Below, piece after piece: positions 43,744 to 57,179 of a stretch of DNA of 64,000 bases (within the stretch, counting starts at the first letter, position 1; each line of letters begins with the position of its first letter). This stretch comes from Cladopsammia gracilis (lineage: Eukaryota; Cnidaria; Anthozoa; Scleractinia; Dendrophylliidae). The translations under genes were made by a program, and so were the position numbers. The stretch spans positions 1 through 64,000 of the forward strand of contig JAJGOT010001075.1 in assembly GCA_022457155.1 (NCBI GenBank). The letters are read 5' to 3'. Under the pieces are notes generated by a model. It saw nothing but the letters and a program-made list of their open reading frames with translations, searched no databases and had not been told where the DNA came from.

Positions 43744-44620
43744 TTCCCTCCATCTTGGAAGAGCAAACGGGCTTAGGAGCCACGCCTTTATGCTGACCTC
43801 TTGAATCGAGTGGGGGAGGGGGGAGGGGGCGCAGAGTGATGTGAGGGCGGGGCGGCTAAGGCATCCCAGGATTGATTTGTACTCTGAAAAAATGATTTCA
43901 GCTCCACTACACAGTAAACAACATGATCAAAACCATTAGGTTTATTTTGGCGGTTTTCGGCCGAGCACCAGGAACTATAACAATACGTTATACTACAACC
44001 TCTTATTACATCCAAGTATGCGATACGTAACATGATACAGAGCTGAGCGACAGTGTACAAACATGGTACTGTCAGACGGAGGCCAGAAAAAACCTGCCGG
44101 AAAAAAAAAACCCGGTGGGGAAAAAACTCGGCAGGAAATCTGGGTAGGAACCATGGCTCAAGCTCTAAATAGCCCATCCTACGAGGCTACACGAGGGACG
44201 ACATACTTAAAAATAAAGTAAAATAAATAAATAAAATAAAATAAAAATAACGTTAGCTAAACTGAGGTGTTCGGCCTAGAATGATATCCCAAGTGATATT
44301 CATCTCTTATATAGCCCTCCCTTATATGCACGTGCTCATTCCACTGGGCTAGCCCCAGTCCCCACTGTTCTCGTGCCGCAGAAATATTTCATTTCCGGCT
44401 AATTCGTTTCCACTCAAACGCCAGAAATTCCATTTTCTGTTTTCCCACTTCCGAAACGATTTTAAGTAATTTTTGCGTGACCACAAAGTCGTAACGATGT
44501 TTGGTGAACTTGCGTCAATGTTAAAAATTTTATTTCGATTGTGTTTAATTAAAAGAAAGAAAGAACTCAAGATCAGACTTTTCATAGAGGTAAATTTCTA
44601 CCACTGCCCACCTACACTGA

Positions 44621-44835
44621 GGTGAATAGTTGTTTTAGTATATACTGAAACAATGAGATAATATAACGAAAATGGTGCTTTTTAACTTATTTTTTCCTGT
44701 CATCGATTACAATTTTCGCGCGCAAATTGCTGGGAGGTGAATAGCACTTGCTATTCCGAGTTTCAGTAGCCAATCAGAGCGCGCCAACAATCCTATACAC
44801 GGTTTCAGTATATACTAATTGGAGATATACCACCT
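44621..44835. mobile_element. MITE, AGTATATACTGAAAC family
   Basis: GGTGAATAGTTGTTTTAGTA with TATACTGAAAC at the left is mirrored at the right by GTTTCAGTATATACTAATTG. The interior has TTTTCGCGCGCAAATTGCTG and CCAATCAGAGCGCGC. Confidence 0.6.
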
Positions 44836-45220
44836 GTCTCTGAGACTCAGATTTAGTAGCCACTGTTGGAGAAATATCATCTTTTCGAGTGCGCTCGGAT
44901 GCTTTAAACTACCTTTCGGCCAGTCTTTCCGCTGATCCATAGCATAATAGAGAGATGGTATCTAGTCATTCCAGTGTCGGTCGCCAATTGGTTAATATAA
45001 GTTCTTGCAGGTCGCCACCTTGATCTTCTACCATCGCTTGGATCGCAGAAGAGCAGTTATGAAACTACTTCGTCCATAAAGCGAAGGGGCAGCGATAAAC
45101 TTGAGGAGAAGCAACGAAGCAATGTTACGGTTGTCCCTTTCGGCGTGAGGTGCGCACCTTCAGGCCGGACACATGGTATATGTAATACGTCCCATGAGAA
45201 CACATCGTCACAGAGATAGA

Positions 45221-45245
45221 CCCCCCCCCCCCCCCCCCCCCCCCC
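45221..45245. repeat. Poly-C tract (25 C)
   Basis: A pure C homopolymer. Such tracts recur at 18300, 23260, 56461 and 58341, often near the ends of non-coding elements. Confidence 0.97.
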
Positions 45246-46430
45246 AATCCCCCCCGCCTGAGATTAATGGAAAAACGCCAACCTTGAACTTTTCTATTTA
45301 AAAACGTTTCGTCAAAACATATGAAACGTGACGAAAAAAACACAGACGAACGAATTCTATGCTTGTTTATTCGCATGCTTGTTCGACGTATCATCTAGCT
45401 TCAGTTGCAAAAATGTTGTCATAGAAAATACTAATTTATTCAGTACCTTTAGTTAATGATATTCACAGGGGTTTTCTTTGAGGTAGTACGCAGCTCTTAC
45501 AAGGTCTTCTCTGATTTGCTGAGAAAACAATAGAACAAACAACACAACAATGGACCCTAGCCCTGAAAACAATAGAGCTGCGTACGGTGATATACAGGTC
45601 CAATGAAATTAGAGGTTGTTAAGAGCTGTGTGGTATCTGTATTATTTCGCATACATGACCTTTCAACAGATATTTCTTCAAAACAAATTTCTATCAAGGA
45701 AATGAATTAATTTTTATCTCAGGAATAAATAGCCATTTTTTCTCAACAATTTCTCTTGTTTTATCCTTTGTGAATATCATTAAGGTAGTTAATTCCTATT
45801 TGAGAATAAAAATTAGCGAAATCACACTGCAACGTTAAGTTTCGATATCATCTTGATATTACTGATTTTCAAGTGAAGAAATAAAAATACGTTACATTAT
45901 AATATACAATTCCTACTTGGTATTTTATATTTTCTATAACAACGTCTGCAATTAAGTGTATCTTTCTGTGATGCGTCATTTTGATTCAAAGAACTGGTAG
46001 AGATTAAGCTGCGTGATAATACGAAAATGTTCTGTGAGGTGGTTAAACTATTAAGTCTTGGCAGATAAATAAGTTCTTACTTCAACTGTATGTTTTAGGC
46101 GTTTATTTATAGCTCCCAAAGCATCTTTTACAACAATTTAATTAAAACGTTATGTTATATAATTATTTTATGGTACATTTTAATCCGACACAGAATTCCT
46201 CTCGATCTGCTTAAATTTCTTGATGTCAACTTCTAGTACATCACAAATGTTGTCATTCCAAGCAAACCAAATGTTATTTTAAATGAGGCTTTCCTACATA
46301 CATGGACAAAATGTTTAAGAAAATGATTATTTTAGTTTGTATCAATATACCACTGATCCTGATTTGACCTGTCAGGTAATCATTATACCATAATAAGCAC
46401 GTTTAAGTGCGACAAATGGGAACCTTTTTA
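45246..46430. other. AT-rich sequence, nothing recognised
   Basis: No exon, inverted repeat or array was identified. Confidence 0.4.
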
Positions 46431-46439
46431 CCTTTATTT

Positions 46440-47160
46440 AATTTATATTTTTTTAAAAAGCGATATTAGTAATTAATAATATCAAGAGCAAAGCACTTAA
46501 GACCATGTTTACAAGTACTATCTTATTCGCGAAAAATACCGTAATTTGTACGATCATATCTTATATTCGTGATTCTGACTTAATCAGTTAATGAAAATTA
46601 ATAGCTATAAACTGTTGAAAAATATCGCTGCCAGAAAGCACATAAAATGTTATGTATACGACCACTAATTATTATATTCACGAATAAAAACTTATCTCTG
46701 ATTAATTAATGTAATTTTTAATTTTTTTTTGTTTTGTATTTTTTTAAACTTGTTATTTTCGCGATATCCTGATTGATCATTTATTAAAAGCTACTGCTAA
46801 CTGGATAATAATATCAAAAACATAGCATATAAAATGCCATGTATACAAGTACTATCTTATTCGCGAAAAATACCGTAATTTGTACGGTCATATCTTATAA
46901 TTATTTGCGATCCTGACTTTACCAGTTAATGAAAATTTATAGCTAAGTGTTAAACAATATCGCAGCCGGAAAGCACATAAAATGTAATGTTTTAAACCAC
47001 TATTTTATTTTATTCGCAAATAATAAAAAACCGATTAATTAATTTTTTCGTTTTTTTTTGTTTTTTTTTTAATTATATATGTTATTTTCGCGACATCCTG
47101 ACTTGATCAGTTATAAAACCCACTCTAAATGGATAATATTATAAAAAGCAAAGCTGAAAT
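46440..47160. repeat. Tandem duplication of about 334 bp
   Basis: CAAGTACTATCTTATTCGCG with AAAAATACCGTAATTTGTAC occurs at about 46513 and again at about 46847. CGCTGCCAGAAAGCACATAA, GATTAATTAAT and TTATTTTCGCGA..TCCTGA recur at the same offset. Copies are diverged. Confidence 0.8.
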
Positions 47161-47257
47161 AGTTAATTATAAGAGTATACGTAACTGCTACACTACGTTT
47201 TCTGTAATTAGACCAATAAAACATGTATTAAATCAACCTAGTCGTCCCTAAGCCTTC

Positions 47258-47341
47258 ACTGCTCTATTCTGCTCCTTCACTGCTCTATTCTGCTCCTTCA
47301 CTGCTCTATTCTGCTCCTTCACTGCACTATTCTGCTCCTTA
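47258..47341. repeat. 21-bp tandem repeat, four copies
   Basis: CACTGCTCTATTCTGCTCCT plus T repeats four times, the last with one change. Confidence 0.95.
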
Positions 47342-48283
47342 AGTGGTGACGTCACAAGATAACACTCGCCCACTCTCTCCCATGCCTTCTCTTCACACTA
47401 AGAAAAAAAGGTCTGGGAACTTAACTGCTAAGCTATATCTATAAGTCTGTCGAACTTTCCAATTCTGAACTGATTAGTTTATGAAACCCCAAATGAGTTA
47501 ACTTTACTTTATCTCGAAGTATTTATTGAATTATGATAGCAAACAAATCTATTTCGATCTTTAAAAAAACCGTAGCGGGTCTTTCCTACAACATCAGGAG
47601 AACTGAGTTTTCTCTGGCTAATAATTCTCCAAAAATCAAAGTATCCGTCACTGACACGTTTTCATTAAACACAGCCCTAACACTGTTCTAACCGGCACCC
47701 ACCATTGTAAACTAGACCGTAAGATTTGCTACCAGCCGCTACCGTTACCAGATAAACAGGGCGTTTTATGATAACCTCTGTGGCAATTCTTAATTTTGCA
47801 GTGATGGGCTTTATTGATATAACCTAAGCAAAAACCCAAGAAACATTCTGACCAATGGGAGAGAATGTACTATTCTTTCACCGATCACTGACCAAAGACA
47901 AATCCACTCAGTTATAAGCTTATCTCCCTCATTTTCTATGTTTGCCTCACTCGCATGCCTTTGGTAGATTGGAGTTTTGATCCGTTGATTGCATCTTTAC
48001 GTTGTTTTGATTTGGGTCAGATGTAATAACGTGGGTTTTGGTTTTTCACATGACCAAGAAAGCAACTCTACCCAGCGTTACAAATTAGAATTTAAATGTT
48101 TCTCTGCTTCTTCTTCTATTAGCAACTACTCGGTCTCTATTTGCGACACGGAACAGCCCTCAAGATTTCAAAAAAGTGAAGGTTACTGGATCTGATCTTA
48201 AACAAATGTAAAACAACACGGCTAAGTGATCTTTCCAGTGGAAAAAGACAAAGGCAAGAAGAAAACAAATATCCCAAAATTAA

Positions 48284-48725
48284 AACTATAACAACTACAG
48301 CGACTACAAGAACTACAACATCAACAATACGAACTACAGCGACTGCAACAACTGTGAAAAATACAGCGTCTAAATTAATTAAAACAAATATAAGAACTAA
48401 AACAGCTACAGCGACTACAACAACAAAAACTACAGCGACTACAATAAATTTAAGAACTATAACAACTACAGCGACAACAACAAATATAAGAACTATAACA
48501 ACTGTAGCGACTACAACAACAATAAGAACTACAGCGACTACAACAACTATGAGAAATACAGCGTCTACAACAAATGTAAGAACTAAAACAACTACAGCGA
48601 GTACAACAACAATAAGACTATAGCGACTACAACAGCTCGAGAAATACAGCGTAGCGTTTACAACAAATATAAGTACTACAGCAACTATAAGAACTGTAGC
48701 AACTGTAAGAACTAGGGCAACTATA
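48284..48725. repeat. ACTACAGCGACTACAACA-type array, part 1
   Basis: An irregular mix of CTACAGCGA, CTACAACAA and CTATAAGAA units. It gives false long frames on both strands. It continues at 49194 after the MITE insertion. Confidence 0.92.
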
Positions 48726-49193
48726 GAGCGTTTGCACATGACGTCAAAAAAAATTAAAAAATCTAAAGTATACATCCTACAAAGCTGTTTCTAACATGGT
48801 ATGTGGATACCAGTGTGTTTTGCTTCCCATTTATAAAGTGTCACGCAATTCGTCACGCTATTTTAGATAAGTCGTGAAAATAAACAAAATCCAACCAGTT
48901 GAAAGTTATTTTTGAATTATAGATGCTTTTAATGTCACTTATAGTGAATACAATATTTTGTGATGAGCCGCCATGTTGGTGTCCCTAAGTGGGGCACCAA
49001 GATGGCCGCTCCATACATTTCTTCAGTACTAAAAATGTCTAATACGCGTTCTCCTATAACTCTTGAACGAAATGCTCTTGCGTTTCAATTTGGCCCAGAT
49101 GTGTAGTTTTAAACTCTCTACAATTCCATAAACATTTTGGAATCGAAAACTGTTGCTTAATGCTTCTGAACTTTGACGTAGGTGAAAACACTC
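48726..49193. mobile_element. MITE inserted into the ACTACA array, TATA TSD
   Basis: GAGCGTTTGCACATGACGTC and, inverted, GAGTGTTTTCACCTACGTC are flanked by TATA (48722-48725 and 49194-49197). Removing it rejoins GCAACTATAAGAACTAC, the array pattern. Homologous in inverted orientation to 42040-42561. Confidence 0.85.
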
Positions 49194-49735
49194 TATAAGA
49201 ACTACAGCAACTATAAGAACTGTTAGTAGCAACTATAAGAAATACAACAACTATAAGAAATACAACAACTATAAGAACTACAACAATTATAACGACTAAG
49301 CGACTACAACAACAATAAGAACTATAGCGACTACAATAAATTTAAGAACTATAACAACTACAGCGACTACAAGAACAACAATAACTATAAGAACTACAGC
49401 GACTACAACAACTATGAGAAATACAGCGTCTACAACAAATATAAGAACTAAAACAGCTACGAGAACTAGAGCAACTATATGAGCTAGAGCAACTACAAGA
49501 ACTACAACAAATACAAGAACTACAGCAACTATAATTACTATACCAACTATAAGAACTACAGCAACTATAAGAACAACAGCGACTACAAGAACTACAACAG
49601 CTATAAGAACTACCATAAACTATAAGAACTACAGCGACTACAAGAATATGACAACAATAACAACTACAGAGACTACAAGGACTTTAAGAACTACAGCAAC
49701 TATAACACATACAGCGCCTATGACATCTACAGTAT
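49194..49735. repeat. ACTACAGCGACTACAACA-type array, part 2
   Basis: Continuation of 48284-48725. Ends 123 bases before the tyrosine kinase stop codon, so it probably lies in that gene's 3' UTR or just beyond it. Confidence 0.9.
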
Positions 49736-49857
49736 ACATTTTCTATTATTTTTTGTTCTTCTTGCCTCTGTCTTTTCTCCGCCGTAAGAATCAGTTTGCC
49801 GTGTTGTTGTACATGTACGTACTCTATTTGACCCTGTTAGTGATGTTATCACTCTAC

Positions 49858-50028
49858 TCAGTGTTGAACACTGGCAAATTTCCTTCTAGGGGGTGGAATT
49901 GGCCTGATGTTGCTTGGCCCAGCTGCTTGTTCCCTTATTCCTCCTACTGCACCAATGACTTCAGCTCCATTGTCTTCAACCTGTGAGTATTTGGCTGAAT
50001 CGTAGTCGGAAAGCAGCCCCTCATACAT
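49858..50028 (-). CDS. Tyrosine kinase terminal exon (C-tail)
   Basis: Acceptor TCTTTATTTTAG, phase 0, then [20 protein letters not shown], a middle part, [14 protein letters not shown] and TGA at 49858-49860. Three tyrosines in acidic context and a PxxP stretch suggest adaptor docking. Confidence 0.88.
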   Translation of the reverse strand: MYEGLLSDYDSAKYSQVEDNGAEVIGAVGGIREQAAGPSNIRPIPPPRRKFASVQH

Positions 50029-53000
50029 CTAAAATAAAGATATCCATTTAAATAAATTCAACATTTCAATTTTAGCACATGACAAACGTTTGGCTTTCGT
50101 TTCTTCGATATTATGATTTTGATTATAAAATGAAACATGAAAATAGGAAATTAAAACTTGAATCAAAGTCAAATTTAATGTACATTTTATTTATTAGTAC
50201 TTGCTTTAAAAAAAAATGATATGCTAACGCATTTAGTTTTCATGCTGATTTTATGGTTTTAAATTCGTTAATTTCACAAAAATAAACTAACAGAAAAGAA
50301 ATGTAAAGGTGCTGATTGCTTAACAGAAAACGACCTAAATACAGCGGGATGTTAATGTTAAATAATTTAATATTAATATCCTACTATATTTAGTTCGTTT
50401 TATGTTAAGCAAGCAGCACCTTTACATTCCCTACAACATATGAAGACTTGAGCGACAGATAGTAACGGCCGGTACCTTCGAAGCGCATAATCTACAAACG
50501 GTTAAGCCTAAAGAATACCGTTCAGAAGGACGTCGGACACCTTATTGAAACTTATATAACGGGAGTAACTGGTTAGCTTTCAGTTGATGTTATGGGTAGC
50601 AGTTTATGTAGTTAAATTTAGGACTAAGCAACCCGAGAAGCTAGGTGGTACAGTGGTACGGTAGGCTATGTAAACCCAAGCCTAGCTGAGGTCACAGGTT
50701 CAATCCTGAGTGGGGGATTTTAGATTTTCTTTTTTACACTTAAAAATTTATTGAAAATAAAATTCTAAGTGTCGACATTACGCTGTATAAGTCTTAATAA
50801 GGTGTCCGACGTCCCTCTAAACGGTATTCGGGTCTTACTTCGTGTACCGCACAGATGACGTAAAACAATAGGAAACATTGTTTTCGGTCATTGTTTTTGG
50901 GTTAAAAGAATTTTGATAAAGCATTGTTTCCTTTTGTTTTACGTCATTTTTGTCCTCTACACGAAGTAAGAGCCCGGTATTCTTAAGGCACAACCTCTAC
51001 AAACACGTTGCCTGCAGAGTAGTAACACTTAGCATTATTCAACTTTATTTCATGATTCACACATTTTCTTTTGTTATTCAAGAACCTTTATTTAACTTAC
51101 AACCCAGGTGACTAGTAAACTAATTGAAAGTCCGGGGAGGGCTTGCATGATAAAGTAGCAGGAAAGAGCGGGGCTAATGAATTGAAATTATGAATATAAT
51201 GAGGAATTTATACAGATAAATCCCTCATTGCAGGGATTTATACAGATAAATCCCTGAAATGAGGGAATGACGTAACATGAAAACTAGCTAAAACTTTGTA
51301 CACGTGTTACCCTGTAGCAAACTGGTTTGACAGGGTGAGAATGAAACACTGGACGAAAAATGATGGCTACATTGAGAAATTACACTAGAAAATTACTAAC
51401 GAAAAGTGTAAAAATGTATTAAAATATTAAGCAGTATTTGATGGTTTGACGAGTAATACGAGCGGATATTCTTCGAGTCCGTGATTTATGACTTCCAACA
51501 TTGAATCTATGGAAGACAGACGACTTATGTTTTCTACTTGACTTATTGAAAATCGCGAAATTTTTATCCGACAAATCTTGCCGATCAATTTTGGACGATT
51601 TTCGCAAATTGTAAACTCATTACTGCGCCTTTCAATAACATGCGGAATTTGAGATTCATATCTCCACCAACGGTTGCATTATTCCCTGCCGTCAATCATA
51701 ATTAATACGAAAGCCAACGGACCATGTAAAAAAGAAACAAACAAAATGGATCGAAATCTACCAATCATAATGCACGGAGGTGACCTTTTGAACTCATTGA
51801 AGTCAAGATCTGTTTCCTGAGAGGTAAGCTAAGATGATTGACGGCAGTGTAAAACGCAACCGTTGGTTGAAATTTGAATTTCAAATTCCGCATGTTATTG
51901 AAAGGCGCAGTAAAGGAATCAGAGTATTTGTCAAAGTCAAATTCCAAGCTCCCATGATCAGCTGAATTTCAAATCGTGACCTTTCAAGTGCTGCCGTGCT
52001 ATAACCAAAAAGCCATATTGGAAGCTATAGCCCGTGAAACTGAATAATCGTCTTCTAAAACAGATGCAAATGCATGGCCTTCAGCGCAAATCCAAGGCAG
52101 TTCTGGGGGTTAATTCCTCGGTACGCTCGCTTTTAGCTAGCCATTAGGAAATGTGTATACTATAATTATCACTGCTTAAACTTATTCTTTTCCTCTGGTT
52201 TTGACGTCTTAAAAAAACCCAAAACGTTGTCACGTTTAACACAAACAAACCTCTTGCTCAATGTATGTAGCCAATTGCTGCCGAATAGATTCAAACGGCG
52301 GGCGGAAGTCAGGGTTATGATGCCAGCATCTGTCCATTAAGCGATACCTAAAAATAAACAATTTGTATTTTTAGCTGTCCTCAAGGTTTATAATAACTCC
52401 TAACAAATGTTCCAAAATAACAAGAAAGTAGAAACCTCTGAATGCACATTGCGTAAATAAAACGCATTGGTCGTAGAGTTGCTCGAGCCAGGTGTCACTT
52501 GAAGTGTTATAAAGGAAACTGAATTTCAAGGCTGGAAATATGACAAAATTAGCCTTCCTCGGGGCCTGGGCTATAATGAAGGAAAATACTGCAACGCCTC
52601 CTTATATTTGAATTTTAATAATAGCGGAGCACTCGCGGGCCGAAGGCCCGCTGCGGAGCCCTATACTCATAGAACCTATGCCCGTCATTTTTCTTTGGTA
52701 GCGGTATGTTTCGCGGGCGCGCGTCCGTGAAATGTGTGTCGGTGCGTCGGTGCGTCGCGCAAGGCCAACTCGCGGGCGCGTATGACGTCGCAAAACATGC
52801 GCGTATGACACCACACAATATCCGGGATCTTAGCAATTTTGAAAGTAAAGCGAGGCTTTGTTTTTCGCGCCGCTACACAGCCGTCATCTCGGTAAACACT
52901 TTAAAAAATGGATCTTTTGCTGTGTTTAGCGGAGCAGTAAAGTCGTTATTTCCCTGCATTTGTTCGCGGTTTGCTACTCAAGACAGGGATACTAATTAAG

Positions 53001-56000
53001 GGATGCTCACAAGCCGCTTTCGTGGAAAAAGAAGAGCTTTCAGGATAAAATCTTGCTTCGAGGAACTTCATACGTACGTTTTTATCAATGCAGGAGCAAT
53101 AGGGGGAGATGGTTGTTTTTATTACGGATTTCATAACCAAAGAAGCGGAGATTTAAAGAATTTCCAAGCAGTAGAGGGACTATTTAGAGAGAGGGGTATT
53201 TATGCTGATATCAATCTGTGATTGACGTTTTCTTTGTGTTCTTGTTAGTTTTGGAGAATTGTTTATAAAACGTGCTTAAATTGTATTGATTTCTTGAATT
53301 TAATCGAAGACAGCTTGAACTCGATGCGCTATAAATGGTACACGTTTTGCTTTTAAACATAAACTTATGGAGATTTGAATAAAATTTTTCGAAAGAAGAC
53401 TGTGTTGTCCATTTTTATGTGTTTCAGTGTTCATTCAATACAAAGGTTGAAAAGCGATTTTATGTAAACAAAACAAGACTTGGATTTTATAGTTCTATCT
53501 TCACTCGCGTCGCCTTATGCAAATATATGTTAATTGTGTATTTTTTGCAATTTTGATTTCCAAATCAGTTTCTCGGGCAAATTTTGATACGAAACAGGTG
53601 TATTTTATTCGGAAATTAGTCAAACTAGTTATTCTAGACCGAGAAAAAGTTGTTTTGTGAACTTTTGTACGGTCTAAATGTACTGTGCAGACGGTCGCGT
53701 AATACTGTTTTTGATAAATGCTAAAATTTAAAAATAGCCCAGTCGTCAATCTTAATTCTTGTGTTTCCGACCTTTCACCTCAGTTAAACTTACCATCGGC
53801 TTTCTGTTCGGAGAGCGACGCTGTTAGGCTCAGCCTATCTATATATATTACACAAATGATTCAAGTCGTGCATTCAATTTCGTTTTATTGCACATCCAGT
53901 GACGTTTGGCTCGCGAGCATCTGCATTAGATCTAGAGAGACTTTTAGTCGTCATTGATTTGAAAAATGACTGGGACAAAATATGTCCTATGCTTACTGGC
54001 TAAGTTCGGTGAAAATAACCAAAACAACTAAAATCAAAAAGGGATTGTAATGTTTAGATGGCACAAATGAGGGGTGGTCTGGCCCCACCGTGTCACAAAA
54101 TCGGTGTCATAAACCTGCCAAATATTTTAACAAATAGATTTTAATTGGCCATTATATGTAGTCTGATAAACACTGTTTTACGTCATAGCACGGTCAAAAC
54201 AGAGATTTCGCAACTGTTTTGACCATGCTATCACGTCAAACAGTGTTTATCAGAGGACATATAATAGCCAACTAAAATCTATTTGTTTCTTTACCATAAC
54301 AAAAACGTTTTACTTGGAACCATAAAGTCAGTCAATTTGGCCTCAAAATCCAGGAAAATGAACTTAAAAAAGATATTAAGTGCATTGAAACGTTGATCAT
54401 CACGGAAACTTTTGATTTCGGAGACAAGAATATAAAGTAAACTTGCAAGTCATTTGTTAATTATTTTTCTTTCCACTTCATAACGAGCGTATTTTCTCTG
54501 TGGCAGTGACGAAAGTTTGCTGAATGAAGTCTAGCGTTTCGCGTCCTCTTTCGACTTGCCGAATATGTTTACCAGGTTACCGAAATCCTCGAGTCTACAA
54601 CCGTAACAAGTTCTCCTCCAAACGTTTGAGCTTTGACTTGCGTGGACTTTTTACCAATGCCAAATGTAATCTTTAATTAGAAATGGCGAAAATGCGCCGA
54701 AAATAGAAATAGAAAACAGCTATCTTGCAAACCAAACCGGCTGCATTTCTTCTTCTAACCAAAATCAATTTATTTCGCGCGCTAGACGCGGGTGGCGTGA
54801 TCAATGACGTCATTCATTGTTTGTACTCTTATAAACAATAGTTTTCGGACAATGAGTGCGCGGGAAATTTAACAGTTATGGTAAAAACTAAATAACGTAG
54901 TTGTGTTGTCTTTAGTTATTGAAGGGCTATATCCTACCTAAGCGGACAGACAGTTCTAACATCACAACAGAAACTTACATGGTGTCGTCGAGGTGTTCGG
55001 GTTTCGGCATGCGGTAGCCATTTCTTATTTCCGCAATTATTCTACCCTCTGGCATCCCCGGATATGGAATGCCCCCTGTTAATGATCAAAGTTAAGTATT
55101 TCATTTTTTAATCGTAAAGAACGTCGAGATGCAAGCTTATCAGTGTTTACAGCCACACCCTTTTCTACCACAAGGGTGTGCCGCACTCATTTAAATAATG
55201 GTACTTCCCAGTCACTATGATTTGATGTACTTTTAGTAACATATTTGTGCCAAGGAAATCACAGCCAGTCCATTTTGTAGGCTTTTTGAAATCGCTTTAT
55301 GTAGTTTGATAAGCCTTACTCCGCCCTCTCCCGCCTCCACCCCAACAGGATGTTCTTTAGACCAGCTTTACATGTAAGAGCAGTGTTGTTCTTCACTGTT
55401 TTACTGCTTTGAGTGTTATTTAGACAGGGTGATCTAAAATATTATGCGCTAAGATGCGAGAAATTGTAAGAATTGAATGACAAATGAAACAAAGATTTTC
55501 CAATAAATGATCATACATTGCGGCGACGCATAGAGAATATATTTCGGGTACAATTGCCCTATAGTTGGTTATGCGAGATTGCCTTCAGTGCTACAAGGTA
55601 TTCATTGGATGTCAGTTTTGTGTAAATTCTCATACATACACAGCGTTCAATATTCATATATCCCTTTTTATTGTTTATGGAAGAGTCATTGGCACTGAAT
55701 TGTTACGGACAAAAATAGTTACCTATTCTAAACTATTAAGAGATCAAAGGGCCCTAAGAACCATCTCGTGAATACGGAACAACAGTTTGCCCTAAATGCT
55801 ACAAAATTCACATTCGAAGTCCACAGATCGGTTTTAATTTTTCATACTGAGTTTGAAGCCAAAGAATTGAAAAGTAAAACAGATTTAAAAACGACCACAA
55901 CATCTTAGCGTGACATAAATATGCATTGTGTGAAACGGAACTGTCTAGACAATTGGATCGCGTAATGCGCTGGTGAATTAAAAAGAGTTTACATCCCTGT

Positions 56001-57133
56001 AATTAATCGAGTGAAAATTTGCATATTTGCCACCGTATACTATATCTCGTTCAAAGCTTCGCGCATTCACGAGGTAAAATTGATGCGTTAGAGAACTGGT
56101 CCTTCCTTAGGGTGTTTTGTCAGCACATTCCGTCTTTAGTGGCTGTTGTCCTACCCTGAGACACATTTTGGCAAAGTTTGTTGAGAATCGATTACTATGG
56201 TAACGAAATGTGATGTCATAAGTAGCATGAGGTCAAGCAAGCCATTTTTGAATAAAAATGTGAAAATGCGTTTTTTCCGTTTTTTGGTGAAAAAAAAAAT
56301 AAAATGCCACTAAAAGCAGCATAATATTTTACTATGTCACAGTTAACAACTCCAGCAAAAACATTTTTAATTTCCGTATTTTTAAAAAGTAAAATGCAAG
56401 ATGGCGGCCATCTTGTCCGCCATTTTGGATAACGTTACAAATCCCCAGCAGTGCCGTAACCCCTACCCCCCCCCCCCCCCCCCTTAATAAAGGTGGGAGC
56501 GTAAACTCCCCGCTTCTTATACGAGGGTTGGGGTATAACTTTGAGTGTACGTCCGAGAATTAAACTATTTAAACACATCAGTTTAGGGTATCACATACCA
56601 AGGGTGAATATCTCGTAGAGAACGATTCCAAATGACCACCTGTAAAACACAAATGCAAAATATGAAAAAAAAGACTAACGTTAAATCACGCATTGCTTTT
56701 TATCCTCTGTATCGTAGTGTCGATTCTGCATGATAACATTCCACTGAACGCTACTAAGCAGTACCCGTGTGGGGTGCTACTTATTACACTGCACAGATTG
56801 TTATTAATTTTTTCAGTTTGTGTATAATTTCCTGTTGGGTTGCCTGTGTATGATTTCCTGTTGGGTTGCCTGTGTATAATTTCCTGTTGGGTTGTCTATG
56901 TATAACTTTCTGTTGGTTTGCCATCCAAATAAATGTTTCAGAGCATTTCTTCCCAAATCCCAATTTTGTTATTGTGTACAGGGACTTATTCCTTTATCAT
57001 TCAAGTGAAAACTACTGACTAATAAGCACACTTTGTGGAATTGTTTATTATGTTGTATGAAGTAGTGCTATTTTGTGAGTGTGTGCACTGGATGAAAACG
57101 TTTTTAAACGGGTGAAGTTTATATAAAATATTT

Positions 57134-57179
<46 letters not shown>

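Noticed and set aside
48137..48775. 212-residue minus-strand frame rich in Val/Ala/Leu
   Set aside because: It reads the ACTACAGCG-type low-complexity array and then runs across the MITE boundary; the opposite strand is equally open. Not a membrane protein.
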